Part shown: piece by piece, positions 1 through 9,855 of the stretch | How positions within the stretch are numbered: the first letter of the stretch is position 1 | Layout: each line of letters starts with the position of its first letter | From: Hypericibacter terrae | Lineage (GTDB): Bacteria > Pseudomonadota > Alphaproteobacteria > Dongiales > Dongiaceae | Length of the DNA stretch: 64,000 nt | NCBI RefSeq assembly: GCF_008728855.1 | Contig: NZ_CP042906.1 | Coordinates: forward strand, 2,170,001 to 2,234,000 | Direction: 5' to 3' | Made by a program: the position numbers and the translations under genes | The notes under the pieces: model-generated | Database searches by the model: none | What the model saw: only the letters and a program-made list of their open reading frames with translations | Told to the model about the DNA's origin: nothing

Positions 1-916
1 CCATGAGCCGCTCAAGGTGGGCGATACCTACGAACTTAAGCTCATGACCCGCTCGACGCCGGTCACGGTGCAGAAGATCGAGCGGGTGTTCGACGCCGAG
101 GATCTGACCGAAAAGGCCGCGATCGAGGTGCCGCGTCACGGCGTGGCCGACATCATCCTGCGCAGCCGCGGCCTGCTCGCGCTCGACGAGGGGCGGGACA
201 TGGCGCGCTCCGGCCGTTTCGCGCTCAGCGACGGCCATAACATCGTCGCCGGCGGCGTCGTCAGCATGGAAGGCTACCCCGACCAGCGCGAGCTGGTGAC
301 GACCAAGGGCCGCAACATCAAGCGCGTCGCCCACGGCGTCGCGGTCGATGCGCGCACCGCGCGCAACGGCCATATGGGCGGCGTGCTCTGGTTCACGGGT
401 CTCTCGGGCGCCGGCAAATCCACGATCGCGATGGCGGTCGAGCAGGAATTGTTCGTGCGCGGCTATCAGGTCTATGTGCTCGACGGCGACAATGTGCGCC
501 ACGGGCTGAATGCCAATCTCGGCTTCTCGCCCGACGATCGCGCCGAGAACATCCGTCGTATCGGTGAGGTGGCGTCGCTCTTTGCCGACGCCGGCATGAT
601 CGCGATCACCGCTTTCATCTCGCCCTATCGTTCGGATCGCCAGCGGGCGCGCGAGGCGGCCAAGGGCGCCTTCCACGAGATCTATGTCGAGGCCGACGTC
701 GCGACCTGCGAAAGCCGCGATCCGAAAGGCCTCTACAAGAAGGCGCGCTCCGGCGAGATCGCCGAGTTCACCGGCGTATCGGCGCCCTATGAGCCGCCGG
801 AGGCCGCCGAGCTGGTGGTCGATACGAAAAAACTTTCGGTGGCCGACAGCGTGAGCAAGGTGCTCGCATACATCGAACGGCATATGGCACTGAAGGGCCC
901 GGCAAAGACCCGCTGA
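1..916 (+). CDS. cysNC: Sulfate adenylyltransferase subunit 1 / adenylylsulfate kinase fusion (CysNC), 3' part
   Basis: The gene is cut by the window edge and its reading frame is open from base 2. The upstream part resembles the end of the EF-Tu-like beta-barrel region of CysN. From about base 380 a complete APS kinase domain follows: P-loop GLSGAGKST, a [10 protein letters not shown] motif, [23 protein letters not shown], and the C-terminal GVSAPYEPP motif. The CysN part makes APS from sulfate and ATP using GTP; the CysC part phosphorylates APS to PAPS, in the cytoplasm, for cysteine synthesis or sulfation. cysD is expected just upstream, outside the window. Identity is certain from the kinase domain; the fusion is inferred from the frame running upstream. 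Confidence 0.93.
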   Translation, partial: HEPLKVGDTYELKLMTRSTPVTVQKIERVFDAEDLTEKAAIEVPRHGVADIILRSRGLLALDEGRDMARSGRFALSDGHNIVAGGVVSMEGYPDQRELVTTKGRNIKRVAHGVAVDARTARNGHMGGVLWFTGLSGAGKSTIAMAVEQELFVRGYQVYVLDGDNVRHGLNANLGFSPDDRAENIRRIGEVASLFADAGMIAITAFISPYRSDRQRAREAAKGAFHEIYVEADVATCESRDPKGLYKKARSGEIAEFTGVSAPYEPPEAAELVVDTKKLSVADSVSKVLAYIERHMALKGPAKTR

Positions 917-1193
917 TTCGCCCCAATTTCTCCACAGATTCGCGGGGGATTGGCGTGGGTTGGGGTGATTTCTGCTTGCACGCCTCGGACCCCCCGGTTA
1001 CGGTCCAGTCCATTAACGATCTGCCGCCCAACGCGGCACCGAATCACAGGCCCTTCATGGCTCCGGAGCAGGGACCGGGGCGATGGATTGATGCAGTTGT
1101 GCTAGGAACCAGGCCGACGCCATAGGTGTCGACCCCTTGGTCCTGTTTTCGGCGCGGTTCGCCGCGTCCCATTGATCGCTTGGGGGGACGGGG

Positions 1194-2660
1194 ATGTCAG
1201 CTTGGCTGCAAGGAATCCGACAACGGACCGCGCGCTGGCAAGCGCGCGTGTTCATGACGCGCGAAGTCCTCATCCGAGCCGACGGCAAAGTCACTTACCT
1301 CACCATCTCACCGGGCCTGCAGAAGGCCGTCGCTCTGACGATTCTCGCCGGCATCGTGTGGACGACCTACAGCTCGGTCGGCATGGTGGTGAACGAGCGC
1401 GTCATCGAGCGGAAGAATAACGAAGTCGCCGCTGCCCGCGAGGCCTATGACAATTTGATGAATGGCGTGGGCAGCGCCTATGACGAGTTCGCAAAACTCG
1501 TCGGCAATCTCCAGAAGAGTCAGAATGAATTGCTGGGCCTCGCCGATTCCGAGCTGGGCGCATCGCGCGATCCGGCCCAGCTTGCGGAGATCACCCAACG
1601 CGCGGCGGCGGCCCGCCAGTCGCTCGGCGAGGCGGACGCCGCGATTCGCGCCAAGCTCGCGGTCTTCGAGGGCGATCTCTCCTCGATCGCGGCGCAGCAC
1701 CAGAAGCTCAACGACACGATCGCGCAACTCCAGGACGAGCTCCGCCTGGCCGATCGCGAGCGGAGCCAGCTGCAGGCCGCGAATGCGGCGCTGAGCGCGG
1801 CCCTGAACGACAGCGGCGAGCAGATCGCGTCGGTCACCACCGAGCAGGAGCGGCGCGAGGAGCGGGTCCGGTTGCTGCAGCAGGCGGTGGCGGCCCTGAC
1901 CCATGATCGCAATGCGCTGTCCGACCGGCGCACGCAGCTTTCCGACGAGATCAAGAAGCTGGAGCAGCGGCTGGTCGCCTATCAGACCTCGCAGCAATCG
2001 GTGGTCGAGAATCTGGCGGCGCGCACCCGCACCAACGTGGACGAGGTGCTGAAGACCGTCGCGATGACCGGGCTCGATGTCGACAAGCTCTTGTCGCGGG
2101 CCGGCGAGAGCATGCCGGGAATCGGCGGGCCCTTTGTCGATCTGCGCCAGGTGGCGGATCTGAATGCGGCCGAGAGCGCCATGCTGACCGTGGCCAGTCT
2201 CGACGACGAGGTCGACCGCTGGGATCGGCTCCAGTTCGTGCTGCACACCCTGCCGCTGGCGGCCCCCCTGGATCATTTCCTGCTGTCGAGCGGCTTCGGC
2301 AGCAGGCGCGACCCCATCAATGGCAGACTGGCGGTCCATGAGGGGTTGGATTTCCTGAGCGAGTTGGGTGCCCCCGTCATGGCGACGGCGCCCGGCAAGG
2401 TCGTCTTTGCCGGGTGGAAGGGCGATTATGGCAAAATGGTGGAAATCGACCATGGTCTGGGCATTCACACCCGCTATGGGCATTTGAAGTCCATCACTGT
2501 TAAGGTGGGAGATGAAGTAACCTACCGGCAGCAGATCGGCGCACTCGGCAACACCGGGCGCAGCACTGGCCCCCATGTTCACTACGAAGTGCGCGTGGAC
2601 GATAAAGCCTTCGATCCGATGAACTTCCTTGAGGCAGGACGCTATGTTTTCAAAGGGTAA
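1194..2660 (+). CDS. Membrane-anchored M23 (LytM) peptidoglycan endopeptidase
   Basis: The 488-residue protein has a cytoplasmic N-tail, one membrane segment (about 42-66), a long Glu/Gln/Arg-rich coiled coil (about 80-270) and a C-terminal LytM domain. The zinc ligands are intact: H382 and D386 in HEGLD, and the H461-V-H463 motif. It should therefore be an active peptidoglycan endopeptidase in the periplasm, unlike degenerate EnvC-type factors. The ATG follows a GGGGGACGGGG stretch that can act as a ribosome-binding site. The 3' end overlaps the bactofilin start, as in bactofilin/M23 pairs such as Caulobacter BacA-LmdC and Helicobacter CcmA-Csd1, so a role in localised wall remodelling and cell shape is inferred. 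Confidence 0.9.
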   Translation: MSAWLQGIRQRTARWQARVFMTREVLIRADGKVTYLTISPGLQKAVALTILAGIVWTTYSSVGMVVNERVIERKNNEVAAAREAYDNLMNGVGSAYDEFAKLVGNLQKSQNELLGLADSELGASRDPAQLAEITQRAAAARQSLGEADAAIRAKLAVFEGDLSSIAAQHQKLNDTIAQLQDELRLADRERSQLQAANAALSAALNDSGEQIASVTTEQERREERVRLLQQAVAALTHDRNALSDRRTQLSDEIKKLEQRLVAYQTSQQSVVENLAARTRTNVDEVLKTVAMTGLDVDKLLSRAGESMPGIGGPFVDLRQVADLNAAESAMLTVASLDDEVDRWDRLQFVLHTLPLAAPLDHFLLSSGFGSRRDPINGRLAVHEGLDFLSELGAPVMATAPGKVVFAGWKGDYGKMVEIDHGLGIHTRYGHLKSITVKVGDEVTYRQQIGALGNTGRSTGPHVHYEVRVDDKAFDPMNFLEAGRYVFKG

Positions 2661-3126
2661 CAACAGACAGCCGTCGAGTTCTTCGACCATGGTTCAAAAC
2701 GAGCCGGCGCGCACCACGACACGAACCTCTTCGACTCCGTCCATCATCAGCGCCGATCTGCATGTGATCGGCGATCTGGTGTCGAACGGCGACATCCAGG
2801 TGGATGGCGAAATCGAGGGCGACATTCAGAGCCGGACCATCACCATCGGCGCCACTGCGCATGTGCGCGGCTCGGTGTCCGCGGAGACGGTGCGGGTCTG
2901 TGGTGCAGTCACCGGGCAGATCCGTGGCAACACGGTTTCGCTCGATCGCACCGCGCGCGTTTCCGGCGACATCCTTCATGCGAGCCTGGCGATCGAGCCG
3001 GGTGCGTTTCTGGAAGGGCATTGCCGTCGCATTGAAAGCGTGACCGCCGACACCTCCGTGACGCCCCTGATCGAGCATGATCGCGGGCACAGCTCGGAAT
3101 CGGTTCCGGCAGCCGCCAACCTCTAG
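2644..3126 (+). CDS. Bactofilin
   Basis: The 160-residue protein has a disordered Ser/Thr/Pro-rich N-terminus and a bactofilin core (about 45-130). The core is a right-handed beta-helix built from repeated short turns such as VIGDLVSNGDIQVDGEIEGD and VRGSVSAETVRVCGAVTG. Bactofilins polymerise without nucleotide into filaments that scaffold peptidoglycan enzymes at the inner membrane. I chose the ATG at 2644 because GAGGCAGG lies just upstream; a TTG at 2629 is in frame but has no comparable site. The gene begins inside the M23 peptidase gene (17-base overlap), implying translational coupling of scaffold and hydrolase. Confidence 0.92.
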   Translation: MFSKGNNRQPSSSSTMVQNEPARTTTRTSSTPSIISADLHVIGDLVSNGDIQVDGEIEGDIQSRTITIGATAHVRGSVSAETVRVCGAVTGQIRGNTVSLDRTARVSGDILHASLAIEPGAFLEGHCRRIESVTADTSVTPLIEHDRGHSSESVPAAANL

Positions 3127-3147
3127 TCGAGGCCGACGGCCCATAAA

Positions 3148-3191
3148 AAACGCGTCGTCCGGCCCCGTCACGGGGCCGAGACGGCGCGTTT
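3148..3191. terminator. Bidirectional Rho-independent terminator
   Basis: A long, nearly perfect hairpin (arms around CGGCCCCG / CGGGGCCG, extended by AAACGCG / CGCGTTT) lies between the convergent bactofilin and threonine dehydratase genes. It is flanked by an A6 tract on the left, giving a U6 run for minus-strand transcripts, and by T-rich sequence on the right for plus-strand transcripts. Confidence 0.85.
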
Positions 3192-3218
3192 GCGTTTGTG
3201 ACGAGAGCTTCCGAGCCG

Positions 3219-4247
3219 CTAGACGGGGAGAGCGAGCGCCCGCGCGTAGGTGTCGGGGTCGACATTGCCGCCGGAGAGCACGACGACGACGGTGCGCCCC
3301 TTGAAATCGAGATTGCCGGTCAGCAGGGCCGCCAGCGCCACGGCGCCGCCGGGCTCGACCACCAGCTTCAGCAGCGTGTGCGCGATCGCGATCGTCTTCA
3401 TGACCTCGTCGTCGCTGACCGCGAGGCCGCCGGCCAGCTGACGCCGGTTGAGGGCGAAGGTGAGTTCGCCCGGCATTGCCGCCATCAGCGCATCGCAGAT
3501 GCTGCGCGCATCCGGGGCGTTGCCCACCCGCTCGCCCTTTTCGAGCGAGCGCCTCGTGTCGTCGAAGTCGCGGGGCTCGCAGGCATAGACCTTGATGGCC
3601 GGCAAGGCGTGCTTGAGGGCAAGCGCGGTGCCGGCGATCAGCCCGCCGCCGCCGGCGGGCACCAGCGCGATCTCGGGCGTCAATCCCAGCGCCGAGGCGT
3701 CGGTCGCGATCTCGCGCCCGATGGTGCCCTGGCCCGCGATGATGTCGGGATCGTCATAGGGTCGCACGATCGCAGCCCCGCGTTCGGCGGCGAGCTTCTT
3801 GGTGACCTGCTCGCGATCCTCGCGATAGCGATCGTAAGGGATGACCTCGGCGCCCAGCGCGCGCGTGTTGTTGAGCTTGATGGCGGGCGCATCGGCCGGC
3901 ATCACGATCGTCGCCGGCAGGCCGAGGAGCGCCGCGGCCGCGGCCACCCCTTGGGCGTGATTGCCCGACGAGAAGGCGACGATGGCCTTCGGCTTGGGCC
4001 CTTCCTCGACCAGCTTGCGGATCTTGTTGAAGGCACCGCGGAACTTGAAGGAGCCGGTGCGCTGCAGGGTCTCGGGTTTGATCAGGACCCGGGCGCCGGT
4101 CAGCCGATCGAGCGCCGGCGAGCGCAGCAGCGGCGTATGGATCGCATGGCCGGCCAGACGCAAGGCCGCCTGCTCGATCTGGCGGTAGGTCGGCAGGTCT
4201 TGGGTCGCGACGGCCTCAGCGATGGTCGAGGCGGGCGAAGAGGGCAT
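3219..4247 (-). CDS. PLP-dependent threonine/serine dehydratase, catabolic type
   Basis: The 342-residue fold-type II PLP enzyme has the lysine motif TGSFKFRGA (K68), the SSGNHAQGVA motif and a glycine-rich phosphate loop (VPAGGGGL). It deaminates threonine to 2-oxobutyrate, or serine to pyruvate. It lacks the C-terminal ACT-like regulatory domain of biosynthetic IlvA, so feedback by isoleucine is not expected. The ATG at 4247 is chosen because GGAGG lies six bases upstream; an in-frame ATG at 4289 would overlap the upstream gene more. It overlaps the 3' end of the alpha/beta hydrolase gene by 32 bases, so the two are probably co-transcribed. Confidence 0.9.
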   Translation of the reverse strand: MPSSPASTIAEAVATQDLPTYRQIEQAALRLAGHAIHTPLLRSPALDRLTGARVLIKPETLQRTGSFKFRGAFNKIRKLVEEGPKPKAIVAFSSGNHAQGVAAAAALLGLPATIVMPADAPAIKLNNTRALGAEVIPYDRYREDREQVTKKLAAERGAAIVRPYDDPDIIAGQGTIGREIATDASALGLTPEIALVPAGGGGLIAGTALALKHALPAIKVYACEPRDFDDTRRSLEKGERVGNAPDARSICDALMAAMPGELTFALNRRQLAGGLAVSDDEVMKTIAIAHTLLKLVVEPGGAVALAALLTGNLDFKGRTVVVVLSGGNVDPDTYARALALPV

Positions 4248-5094
4248 CGATGGCCTCCAGGGCAGCGGGTTCGTCCAGCATGGGCGCATGGCCCACGCCC
4301 GGCAGGGTCACATGAATCAGGTCGGGCTTTGCAGCGATCATTTTCGCAAGGCTGCCATCCGACAACACGTCCGACCGGCCGCCGCGCACCACCAGCACCG
4401 GCCGGCGATCGAGCGCCCGGAACAGGGGCCAGAGATCGGGGAGGGGGCCGCCGTCGCGCAGGGGCCGCGCCAGTGCCACGTCCCAATCGACATGGAGCCC
4501 GTCATCGGCCTCCCGGAAGGTGGAGTGCGCGAGGTTGCGCCAGGCCTCTTCGTCCGGCAGGCCCAGATCGGGATAGGTCGCCTTGAGATGGGCGACGGCG
4601 GCGGCCCAGTTGGCCTGCGGATGATCCTGGCCGATATAGTCGATGATGCGCGAGACGCCGCCGGATTCGATCTCGGGCCCGATATCGTTCAGCACCGCGG
4701 CAACGAGCGCCGCGGGCCTCGCGACCGCGAGCCCCATGGTCAGGAGCCCGCCCATCGAGGTGCCGATCGAAACGAAGCGGTCGATGCCTTCGAGGGTCAG
4801 GAGCTGCAGCAGATCCTCGAGATAGGTTTCCGGTCGGTATTTCCGCCAATCGGGATCGTAGGCGGAGAGGCCGCGGCCCCGGTAATCGGGACAGATGACC
4901 CGGCGCCCCGGTGCCGCCAGATGGCAGGCGAGATCGTGGAAATCCTTCGAGTTGCGCGTGACGCCCGAGAGGCAGAGCACGGCCGGCCCCGCCGCCAGCG
5001 GATCGCCATAGGCGCGGTAATAGAGCGGGAGTCCGTCCACGGTGCGGTAGCGGCGCGCTTCGAAGCGGTCGGGGGGAAGGGAGGAGGGGGCCAT
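4216..5094 (-). CDS. Alpha/beta-fold hydrolase
   Basis: The 292-residue cytoplasmic hydrolase has the nucleophile elbow GTSMGG (S113) and a C-terminal histidine in GVGHAP (H269). Its N-terminal region contains the DYRGRGLS stretch seen in esterase and lactonase-like members. The fold is clear but the substrate is not: carboxylester, lactone and C-C bond hydrolases all share this architecture. The stop codon overlaps the threonine dehydratase start. The dehalogenase gene lies about 105 bases upstream on the same strand, so the three may form one transcription unit. Confidence 0.85.
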   Translation of the reverse strand: MAPSSLPPDRFEARRYRTVDGLPLYYRAYGDPLAAGPAVLCLSGVTRNSKDFHDLACHLAAPGRRVICPDYRGRGLSAYDPDWRKYRPETYLEDLLQLLTLEGIDRFVSIGTSMGGLLTMGLAVARPAALVAAVLNDIGPEIESGGVSRIIDYIGQDHPQANWAAAVAHLKATYPDLGLPDEEAWRNLAHSTFREADDGLHVDWDVALARPLRDGGPLPDLWPLFRALDRRPVLVVRGGRSDVLSDGSLAKMIAAKPDLIHVTLPGVGHAPMLDEPAALEAIDALFARLDHR

Positions 5095-5200
5095 GGGAGG
5101 ATTGTGATCGTTACCGATGCGAAGGAGAAGGCTCAGGAAAAACTCACCGCCCTCCCAGCCGGCGTGCGGGAGGGGGTGAGTTCATCTCTGCTTCGCCCCG

Positions 5201-5893
5201 CTAGCTGCCAAGCAGATCCGGCAGATCGGCCAGTTGTCTCACCTGTGCAAGGGGCCGGCCGGGAAGGCGATCGAGGGGTGCGCCCTCGCGATTGACCCAG
5301 ACGGTTTGAAATCCAAAGGCGGCAGCGCCTGCGGCGTCCCAGCCGTTGGCGCTGACGAAAGCGATCCTGGCGGCCTCGATGCCGAGGCGATCGACCGCCA
5401 GTTGATAGACCGTGGGAACCGGCTTGTAGCGTCCGATCGTCTCGATCGAGAGAACCGCGTCGAACAGCGCCGGGAGCGTCGCCTTGCCGACGATCGCCTC
5501 CAGCATGACCGGCGTGCCGTTGGAGAGGATCCCGGTCCGCAGGCCTCGGCCGCGCAGGAGGCGCAAAGTCGCCGCCGCATCGGGATAGGCATCGAGCTCC
5601 AGATAGATCTCCAGCAGCCGGTCGCGGAGCGCGGCCGGCAATGAAAGCGCTTCCAGCGCGTAATCCAGCGCATCGGCGGTGACCTGCTGGAAGTCGGCGT
5701 GGCGCCCCATCAAGGTCCGCAGCCATGTGTATTCGAGCTGTTTCTGGCGCCAGAGACGGCTCAGGGCGACATGGCGTTCGCCCAGCGCCTCGCGATGGCG
5801 AGCGGCGGCGCTGGCGACATCGAACAGGGTGCCGTAGGCGTCGAAGACGAACGCGCGGACGGAGCGAAGCGGCGCAGCGGCCGCTGCCGTCAC
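5201..5893 (-). CDS. Haloacid dehalogenase, type II (HAD superfamily)
   Basis: The 230-residue HAD protein has the nucleophile motif FDAYGTLFD (D18), a SNGTP motif II and a C-terminal SANGWDAAGA segment. These are typical of (S)-2-haloacid dehalogenases, which hydrolyse 2-haloacids to 2-hydroxyacids through an aspartyl-ester intermediate. Without a haloacid uptake gene nearby, its true substrate may be another small carboxylate or phosphate ester. The GTG start overlaps the transglycosylase stop (GTGA), so translation of the two genes is probably coupled. Confidence 0.88.
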   Translation of the reverse strand: MTAAAAAPLRSVRAFVFDAYGTLFDVASAAARHREALGERHVALSRLWRQKQLEYTWLRTLMGRHADFQQVTADALDYALEALSLPAALRDRLLEIYLELDAYPDAAATLRLLRGRGLRTGILSNGTPVMLEAIVGKATLPALFDAVLSIETIGRYKPVPTVYQLAVDRLGIEAARIAFVSANGWDAAGAAAFGFQTVWVNREGAPLDRLPGRPLAQVRQLADLPDLLGS

Positions 5894-7881
5894 GGGGTGG
5901 CGCTCCGGCCGAGATCCTGCTCGAGCGAGAGGGCGATCTCGGTCTTGCCGTTCAGGCGGTGACGATAGACCTGGAGGTTCTCGAGCACGCGCTGGACATA
6001 GTTGCGCGTCTCGGAGAAGGGGATGGTCTCGATCCAGTCGATCGCGTCGACCCCGCGGTCGCGCGGATCGCCGAATTCGGACATCCAGGACTGCACGCGC
6101 GCCGGGCCCGCATTGTAGGAGGCGATCGCCAGGATGTAGGAGCCGTCGAAGCCGTTGACCAGGTCGCCCAGATAGGCGCGGCCGAGCTTGATGTTGTAGC
6201 TCGGGTCCTTGGTCAGCTTCGCGTCGCTATAGGGAAGCTGCAGCTTCTTGGCGATCTGCTTGGCCGTGCGCGGCATGAGCTGCATCAGCCCGAGCGCGCC
6301 CGCCGAGCTCGTCGCCTTCTGGTCGAAGGCGCTTTCCTGGCGGATGACGGCGAGGATCAGCGCGTCCTCGGGATTGTCGCCGGCCGGCAGGGCCTGCATC
6401 GGATAGAGATAATCCAGCAGCTCCACGCCTTGCGTGCGGGCCTGCTTCGCGACCGCCACGCCATAGTCGCGCCGGCCGATATCGTCGGCGAGGTCGGCGA
6501 TCATGCGGTACTCGGCCGGCTCCTTCGCGCGCTCCGTCAAGCGCAGGAGGAAGCTCCGGCACCGGTCGGCTTCGTCGAGTTCGCCCAGCATCCGCACCAG
6601 CCGCACCAGCTCGAGCTTCTCGAACTTGGCCTTGCCCTCGTTGGTGATCTTGGGCAGGCGCGGGAAGCTGAGCCCGTCGGCCGTGCCGAGGCGCTGGGCC
6701 GCCAATTGTCCGTAATAGCTGGAAAGGCTCTCGGCCGCCTTCTTGTACCATTCCTGCGCCAGGGCCTTTTCGCCCATCTCCTCGGCGGCGCGTCCGGCCC
6801 AATAGGCGCCGCGCCCCTTGCTGATGGCCGAGCCGACGCCGGCATAGAGCCTGGTGAAATGGTCGTAGCCGGTCTTGAATTCGTTCAGGAAACGGAGCGC
6901 GATCCAGCCGGCGAGGAACTCGCCATCGGCGAAGACGGCCCCGTCGTCGGCGCCATGGGCCTCGGCCAGACGATAGGCGACCGAGATGTCGCCGCGCTCG
7001 AGCGCATGGCGCGCCGCATACTCATATTCCTTCCACATCAGGACGGGATAGGGATTGGTCGGCGGCGGCGGATCGAGCAGGGCGGCGGCGCCCACATCGT
7101 CGTCGTTGCGGCGCTTGAAGCGGGCCCGGTCGTAGATCAGGCCCGGATCGTTCTGCAGCGATTTCGGTACCGCGGCGACCACATTGTCCACATTGGGGCC
7201 GCCCGTCATCAGGCGGATCCGCGCCTCGGCGAGCTTGCGGTGATCGTCGTCGACCCGGGCCATGGCGCGGCGGGCATCGTCGGCATCGCCCGCCCAGAGG
7301 AGGTGGTCGAGCCGGGCCAGATGATCCTGGGGTCGCAGGAAGCTGCCGAATTGATCGAGATAGGCCTGCTCCTTGTCGGGATTGATCGACAATTCGATCC
7401 ATCCGGCGCGCACGACCCGGGCGGCGTCGTCGCGCAGGCCCGAGGCCGCATAGGCGCGGCCGAGCGCGATCGTGCCCTCGATGGTCTGAGGCTTGCGGCC
7501 CTTGAACCAGGCCAGCGTCTCGGCGATGCCGTAATCGGCCGGCATGGCCCGCTCGCCCGCCTGCTGCAGCGAGATCTGGCCGGGCCAATCCGGGTTGTCG
7601 CGCATGAATCTGGTGATCTCGTCGAAGGACCGGCCGGGGCCGGGACGGATCAGGTCGAGCCACTGGATCATCTTGGCCGGCAGCTTTTCCTTCGCCCGCT
7701 GCGCGATCTCCCGGGCCTTGGCCCAGTTCTGCTTGTCGACCTGCTTGAAGGCGTCGATGTAGATCGCCTTGTCGGAGCCGCTCAGCAGCTTGGCCTCGGC
7801 GACGCCATGCCCGAGAACCGACGCGCCCGCAATCAGGGCGACCAACAGAAAAAGGCGCTGCAGAACGGCGGTGCCGCGCAA
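5890..7881 (-). CDS. Soluble lytic murein transglycosylase (Slt70-like)
   Basis: The 663-residue protein begins with a signal peptide (positive MRGTAVLQR, hydrophobic core, AEA cleavage region). A long alpha-helical superhelix follows, then a C-terminal lysozyme-like domain (about 490-620) with the catalytic glutamate in VIRQESAF and the motifs GLMQLMP and YNAGPARV. It cleaves the MurNAc-GlcNAc bond to give 1,6-anhydro ends in the periplasm. The start appears to be TTG, preceded by AAAGGGG. It is divergent from dapA and is the first gene of the minus-strand run. Confidence 0.92.
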   Translation of the reverse strand: MRGTAVLQRLFLLVALIAGASVLGHGVAEAKLLSGSDKAIYIDAFKQVDKQNWAKAREIAQRAKEKLPAKMIQWLDLIRPGPGRSFDEITRFMRDNPDWPGQISLQQAGERAMPADYGIAETLAWFKGRKPQTIEGTIALGRAYAASGLRDDAARVVRAGWIELSINPDKEQAYLDQFGSFLRPQDHLARLDHLLWAGDADDARRAMARVDDDHRKLAEARIRLMTGGPNVDNVVAAVPKSLQNDPGLIYDRARFKRRNDDDVGAAALLDPPPPTNPYPVLMWKEYEYAARHALERGDISVAYRLAEAHGADDGAVFADGEFLAGWIALRFLNEFKTGYDHFTRLYAGVGSAISKGRGAYWAGRAAEEMGEKALAQEWYKKAAESLSSYYGQLAAQRLGTADGLSFPRLPKITNEGKAKFEKLELVRLVRMLGELDEADRCRSFLLRLTERAKEPAEYRMIADLADDIGRRDYGVAVAKQARTQGVELLDYLYPMQALPAGDNPEDALILAVIRQESAFDQKATSSAGALGLMQLMPRTAKQIAKKLQLPYSDAKLTKDPSYNIKLGRAYLGDLVNGFDGSYILAIASYNAGPARVQSWMSEFGDPRDRGVDAIDWIETIPFSETRNYVQRVLENLQVYRHRLNGKTEIALSLEQDLGRSATP

Positions 7882-8125
7882 GAAACAAGACCCCTTTCCG
7901 GGTCGGATCGGTCAGCGAGTGGGCCGGATGCGTCGAGCGACTCGGTCGCCCAGCATGCCCCCTAATGCTTATCAAAGTGCCAACAAGCCTGCCACTGCGC
8001 AGGCCACCGCAGGCCGCCATGCTGAGAGGCGAGAACGGTTTTTCCGAGGCGGGATGCCGGCCGCGGCGGGGCCGGTCCCACCGGCCCTAGGGCAAAGCGG
8101 CGCCTGGAAAACCGGGGTCAGCCGG

Positions 8126-8155
8126 CTTGCGGGGGCGGGGCCGGGTTTGTATGGT
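8126..8155 (+). promoter_or_regulatory. Candidate dapA promoter
   Basis: TTGCGG (8127-8132) and TATGGT (8150-8155) are spaced by 17 bases, and a C precedes the -35 box as in alphaproteobacterial CTTG-type promoters. They lie about 90 bases before dapA. The rest of the 364-base divergent region (7882-8245) shows no gene. Confidence 0.4.
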
Positions 8156-8245
8156 CCCCCGACCGTCACGGGGGCCAGGTCCGGCCGCAGCCCTGACGTC
8201 TCCCCATTCCTGCCGAATTGTGGCGACCGGACGCCAGGAGAAGCG

Positions 8246-9121
8246 ATGTTCAAGGGTTCCTTCACTGCATTGATCACGCCGATGCGCAACGGCGCGGTCG
8301 ACGAGCGGGCGTTCCAGGATCTCTGCGAGTGGCAGATTGCCGAGGGGACCCATGGGCTGGTTCCGGTCGGCACCACGGGCGAATCCCCGACCCTCTCCCA
8401 TGAAGAGCATATGCGCGTCGTCGAGCTCTGCATCGAGGCGGCGGCGGGCCGGGTTCCGGTCGTTGCCGGCACCGGCTCGAACTCGACCGCCGAGGCGATC
8501 CAGCTGACTCAGCATGCCAAGGAGGCCGGCGCCACCGCCGCGCTCGTCGTGCTGCCCTATTACAACAAGCCGACGCCCGAGGGGCAGTATCAGCATTACA
8601 AGGCGATCCATGACGCGGTCGACATCCCGATCATCATCTACAACGTGCCGCCGCGCAGCGCCGTCGACATGACGGTCGAGACCATGGCGCGGCTGGCCAA
8701 GCTGCCGCGCATTGTCGGCGTGAAGGACGCGACCGCCGACCTGACCCGGTCGCTCTCCACCCGGCTCGCGATCGGCTCGGAATTCTGCCAGCTCTCCGGC
8801 GAGGACGGGACGGCGATCGCCTTCCTGTCCCAGGGCGGCCATGGCTGCATCTCGGTGACGTCCAACGTGGCCCCGCGGCTCTGCGCCCAGATGCACAATG
8901 CCTGGCAGGCCGGCCGCTTCCCCGAGGCCATGGCGATCCATGAGCGGCTCTTCCCGCTGCACAAGGCGCTGTTCTGCGAGACCAGCCCCGGCCCCGTCAA
9001 ATATGCGGCCAGCCTGATCGGCCGCGGGACCGCCGAGGCGCGTCTGCCGATCTGCGAGATCGCGGACAGCTCGAAGCAGAAGGTCAAGAGCGCGATGGTG
9101 TCGGTCGGGCTCTTGAACTGA
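8246..9121 (+). CDS. dapA: 4-hydroxy-tetrahydrodipicolinate synthase
   Basis: The 291-residue TIM-barrel lyase condenses pyruvate with aspartate semialdehyde, the first step of the diaminopimelate/lysine branch. Key residues are visible: Schiff-base K160 in GVKDAT, Y132 in IYNVPPRS, and the GTTGES loop. Length and residue positions match the family closely. The ATG at 8246 is preceded by CAGGAGAAG, while the open frame upstream is not conserved sequence. smpB follows after 25 bases, a common alphaproteobacterial pairing. Confidence 0.97.
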   Translation: MFKGSFTALITPMRNGAVDERAFQDLCEWQIAEGTHGLVPVGTTGESPTLSHEEHMRVVELCIEAAAGRVPVVAGTGSNSTAEAIQLTQHAKEAGATAALVVLPYYNKPTPEGQYQHYKAIHDAVDIPIIIYNVPPRSAVDMTVETMARLAKLPRIVGVKDATADLTRSLSTRLAIGSEFCQLSGEDGTAIAFLSQGGHGCISVTSNVAPRLCAQMHNAWQAGRFPEAMAIHERLFPLHKALFCETSPGPVKYAASLIGRGTAEARLPICEIADSSKQKVKSAMVSVGLLN

Positions 9122-9146
9122 GCCTGGAGCGCACGAGACCGGAACC

Positions 9147-9620
9147 ATGGCGCGCGACCCCGATACCCAGCGTTTCGCGGCGCAGAACCGCAAAGCGCGC
9201 CACGATTATTTCATCGAGGACACGCTCGAGGCCGGCATGATGCTGCTCGGCACCGAGGTGAAGTCGCTGCGCACCGGCCGGGCCTCGATCGCCGAGGCCT
9301 TCGCGGTCGAGAAGGACGGCGCGCTCTGGCTCGTCAACGCCTTCATCCCGGAATATGAGTCGGCTTCCCGCTTCAACCATCTGCCGCGGCGCGCCCGCAA
9401 GCTTCTGGTCCGCAAGCGCGAGATGAGCCGTCTCCTGGGCTCGATCACGCGCGACGGCATGACGCTGATCCCGCTGGCGATCTATTTCAACGATCGCGGC
9501 ATCGCCAAGCTCCAGCTCGGCCTGGCCAAGGGCAAGAAGAAGGTCGACAAGCGCGAGAGCATCAAGGAGCGCGACTGGAAGCGCGACAAGGCGCGCGAGA
9601 TGCGCAACCGCAACCGCTAG
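9147..9620 (+). CDS. smpB: SsrA-binding protein
   Basis: The 157-residue protein binds tmRNA and carries it to stalled ribosomes for trans-translation. It has the typical start with [10 protein letters not shown], the GTEVKSLR core and a basic C-terminal tail that folds in the mRNA channel (rich in Lys/Arg, ending in MRNRNR). Length is normal for the family. It probably shares the dapA transcript. Confidence 0.97.
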   Translation: MARDPDTQRFAAQNRKARHDYFIEDTLEAGMMLLGTEVKSLRTGRASIAEAFAVEKDGALWLVNAFIPEYESASRFNHLPRRARKLLVRKREMSRLLGSITRDGMTLIPLAIYFNDRGIAKLQLGLAKGKKKVDKRESIKERDWKRDKAREMRNRNR

Positions 9621-9694
9621 CGGGTTTCAGGCGTTGCGAGTACTTCCCTGTCTCCTCCCCCTTAAGCAGGGCAATCGCATGTGGCGAGGCGATT

Positions 9695-9828
9695 GAATCC
9701 CCTCTCCCAACTTTTGGGGGAGGGCAGGGAGGGTGATGACTCGGTCCAGGATCTCGTCGGGGTGCGAAGGGGGCGATACCGAGCAGCCCCCTCCCCAACC
9801 CTCCGCCAAAAGTTGGGGAAGGGGATTC
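9695..9828. repeat. Inverted pair of GC-rich palindromic repeats
   Basis: Two arms of about 40 bases (9695-9733 and 9787-9828) are inverted copies of each other. Both contain CCCAACTTTTGG followed by G-rich blocks, with a short spacer between. They lie between the convergent smpB and uracil-DNA glycosylase genes. They resemble, but are not identical to, the other repeat pairs in the window. Confidence 0.75.
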
Positions 9829-9855
9829 TAGCGCCACTCTTCGTCACCCGTCGCC

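Noticed and set aside
1308-2690. Long minus-strand frame over the M23 peptidase gene
   Set aside because: It is a high-GC shadow: the plus-strand gene has clear domains and a ribosome-binding site, and the shadow shows no family sequence.
3198-4586. Long plus-strand frame over the threonine dehydratase and hydrolase
   Set aside because: The composition is unnatural (rich in Arg/Gly/His and repetitive), and the minus strand encodes two well-defined enzymes.
5725-7965. 746-residue plus-strand frame across the transglycosylase
   Set aside because: It is the antisense of a clear lytic transglycosylase with signal peptide and catalytic motifs.
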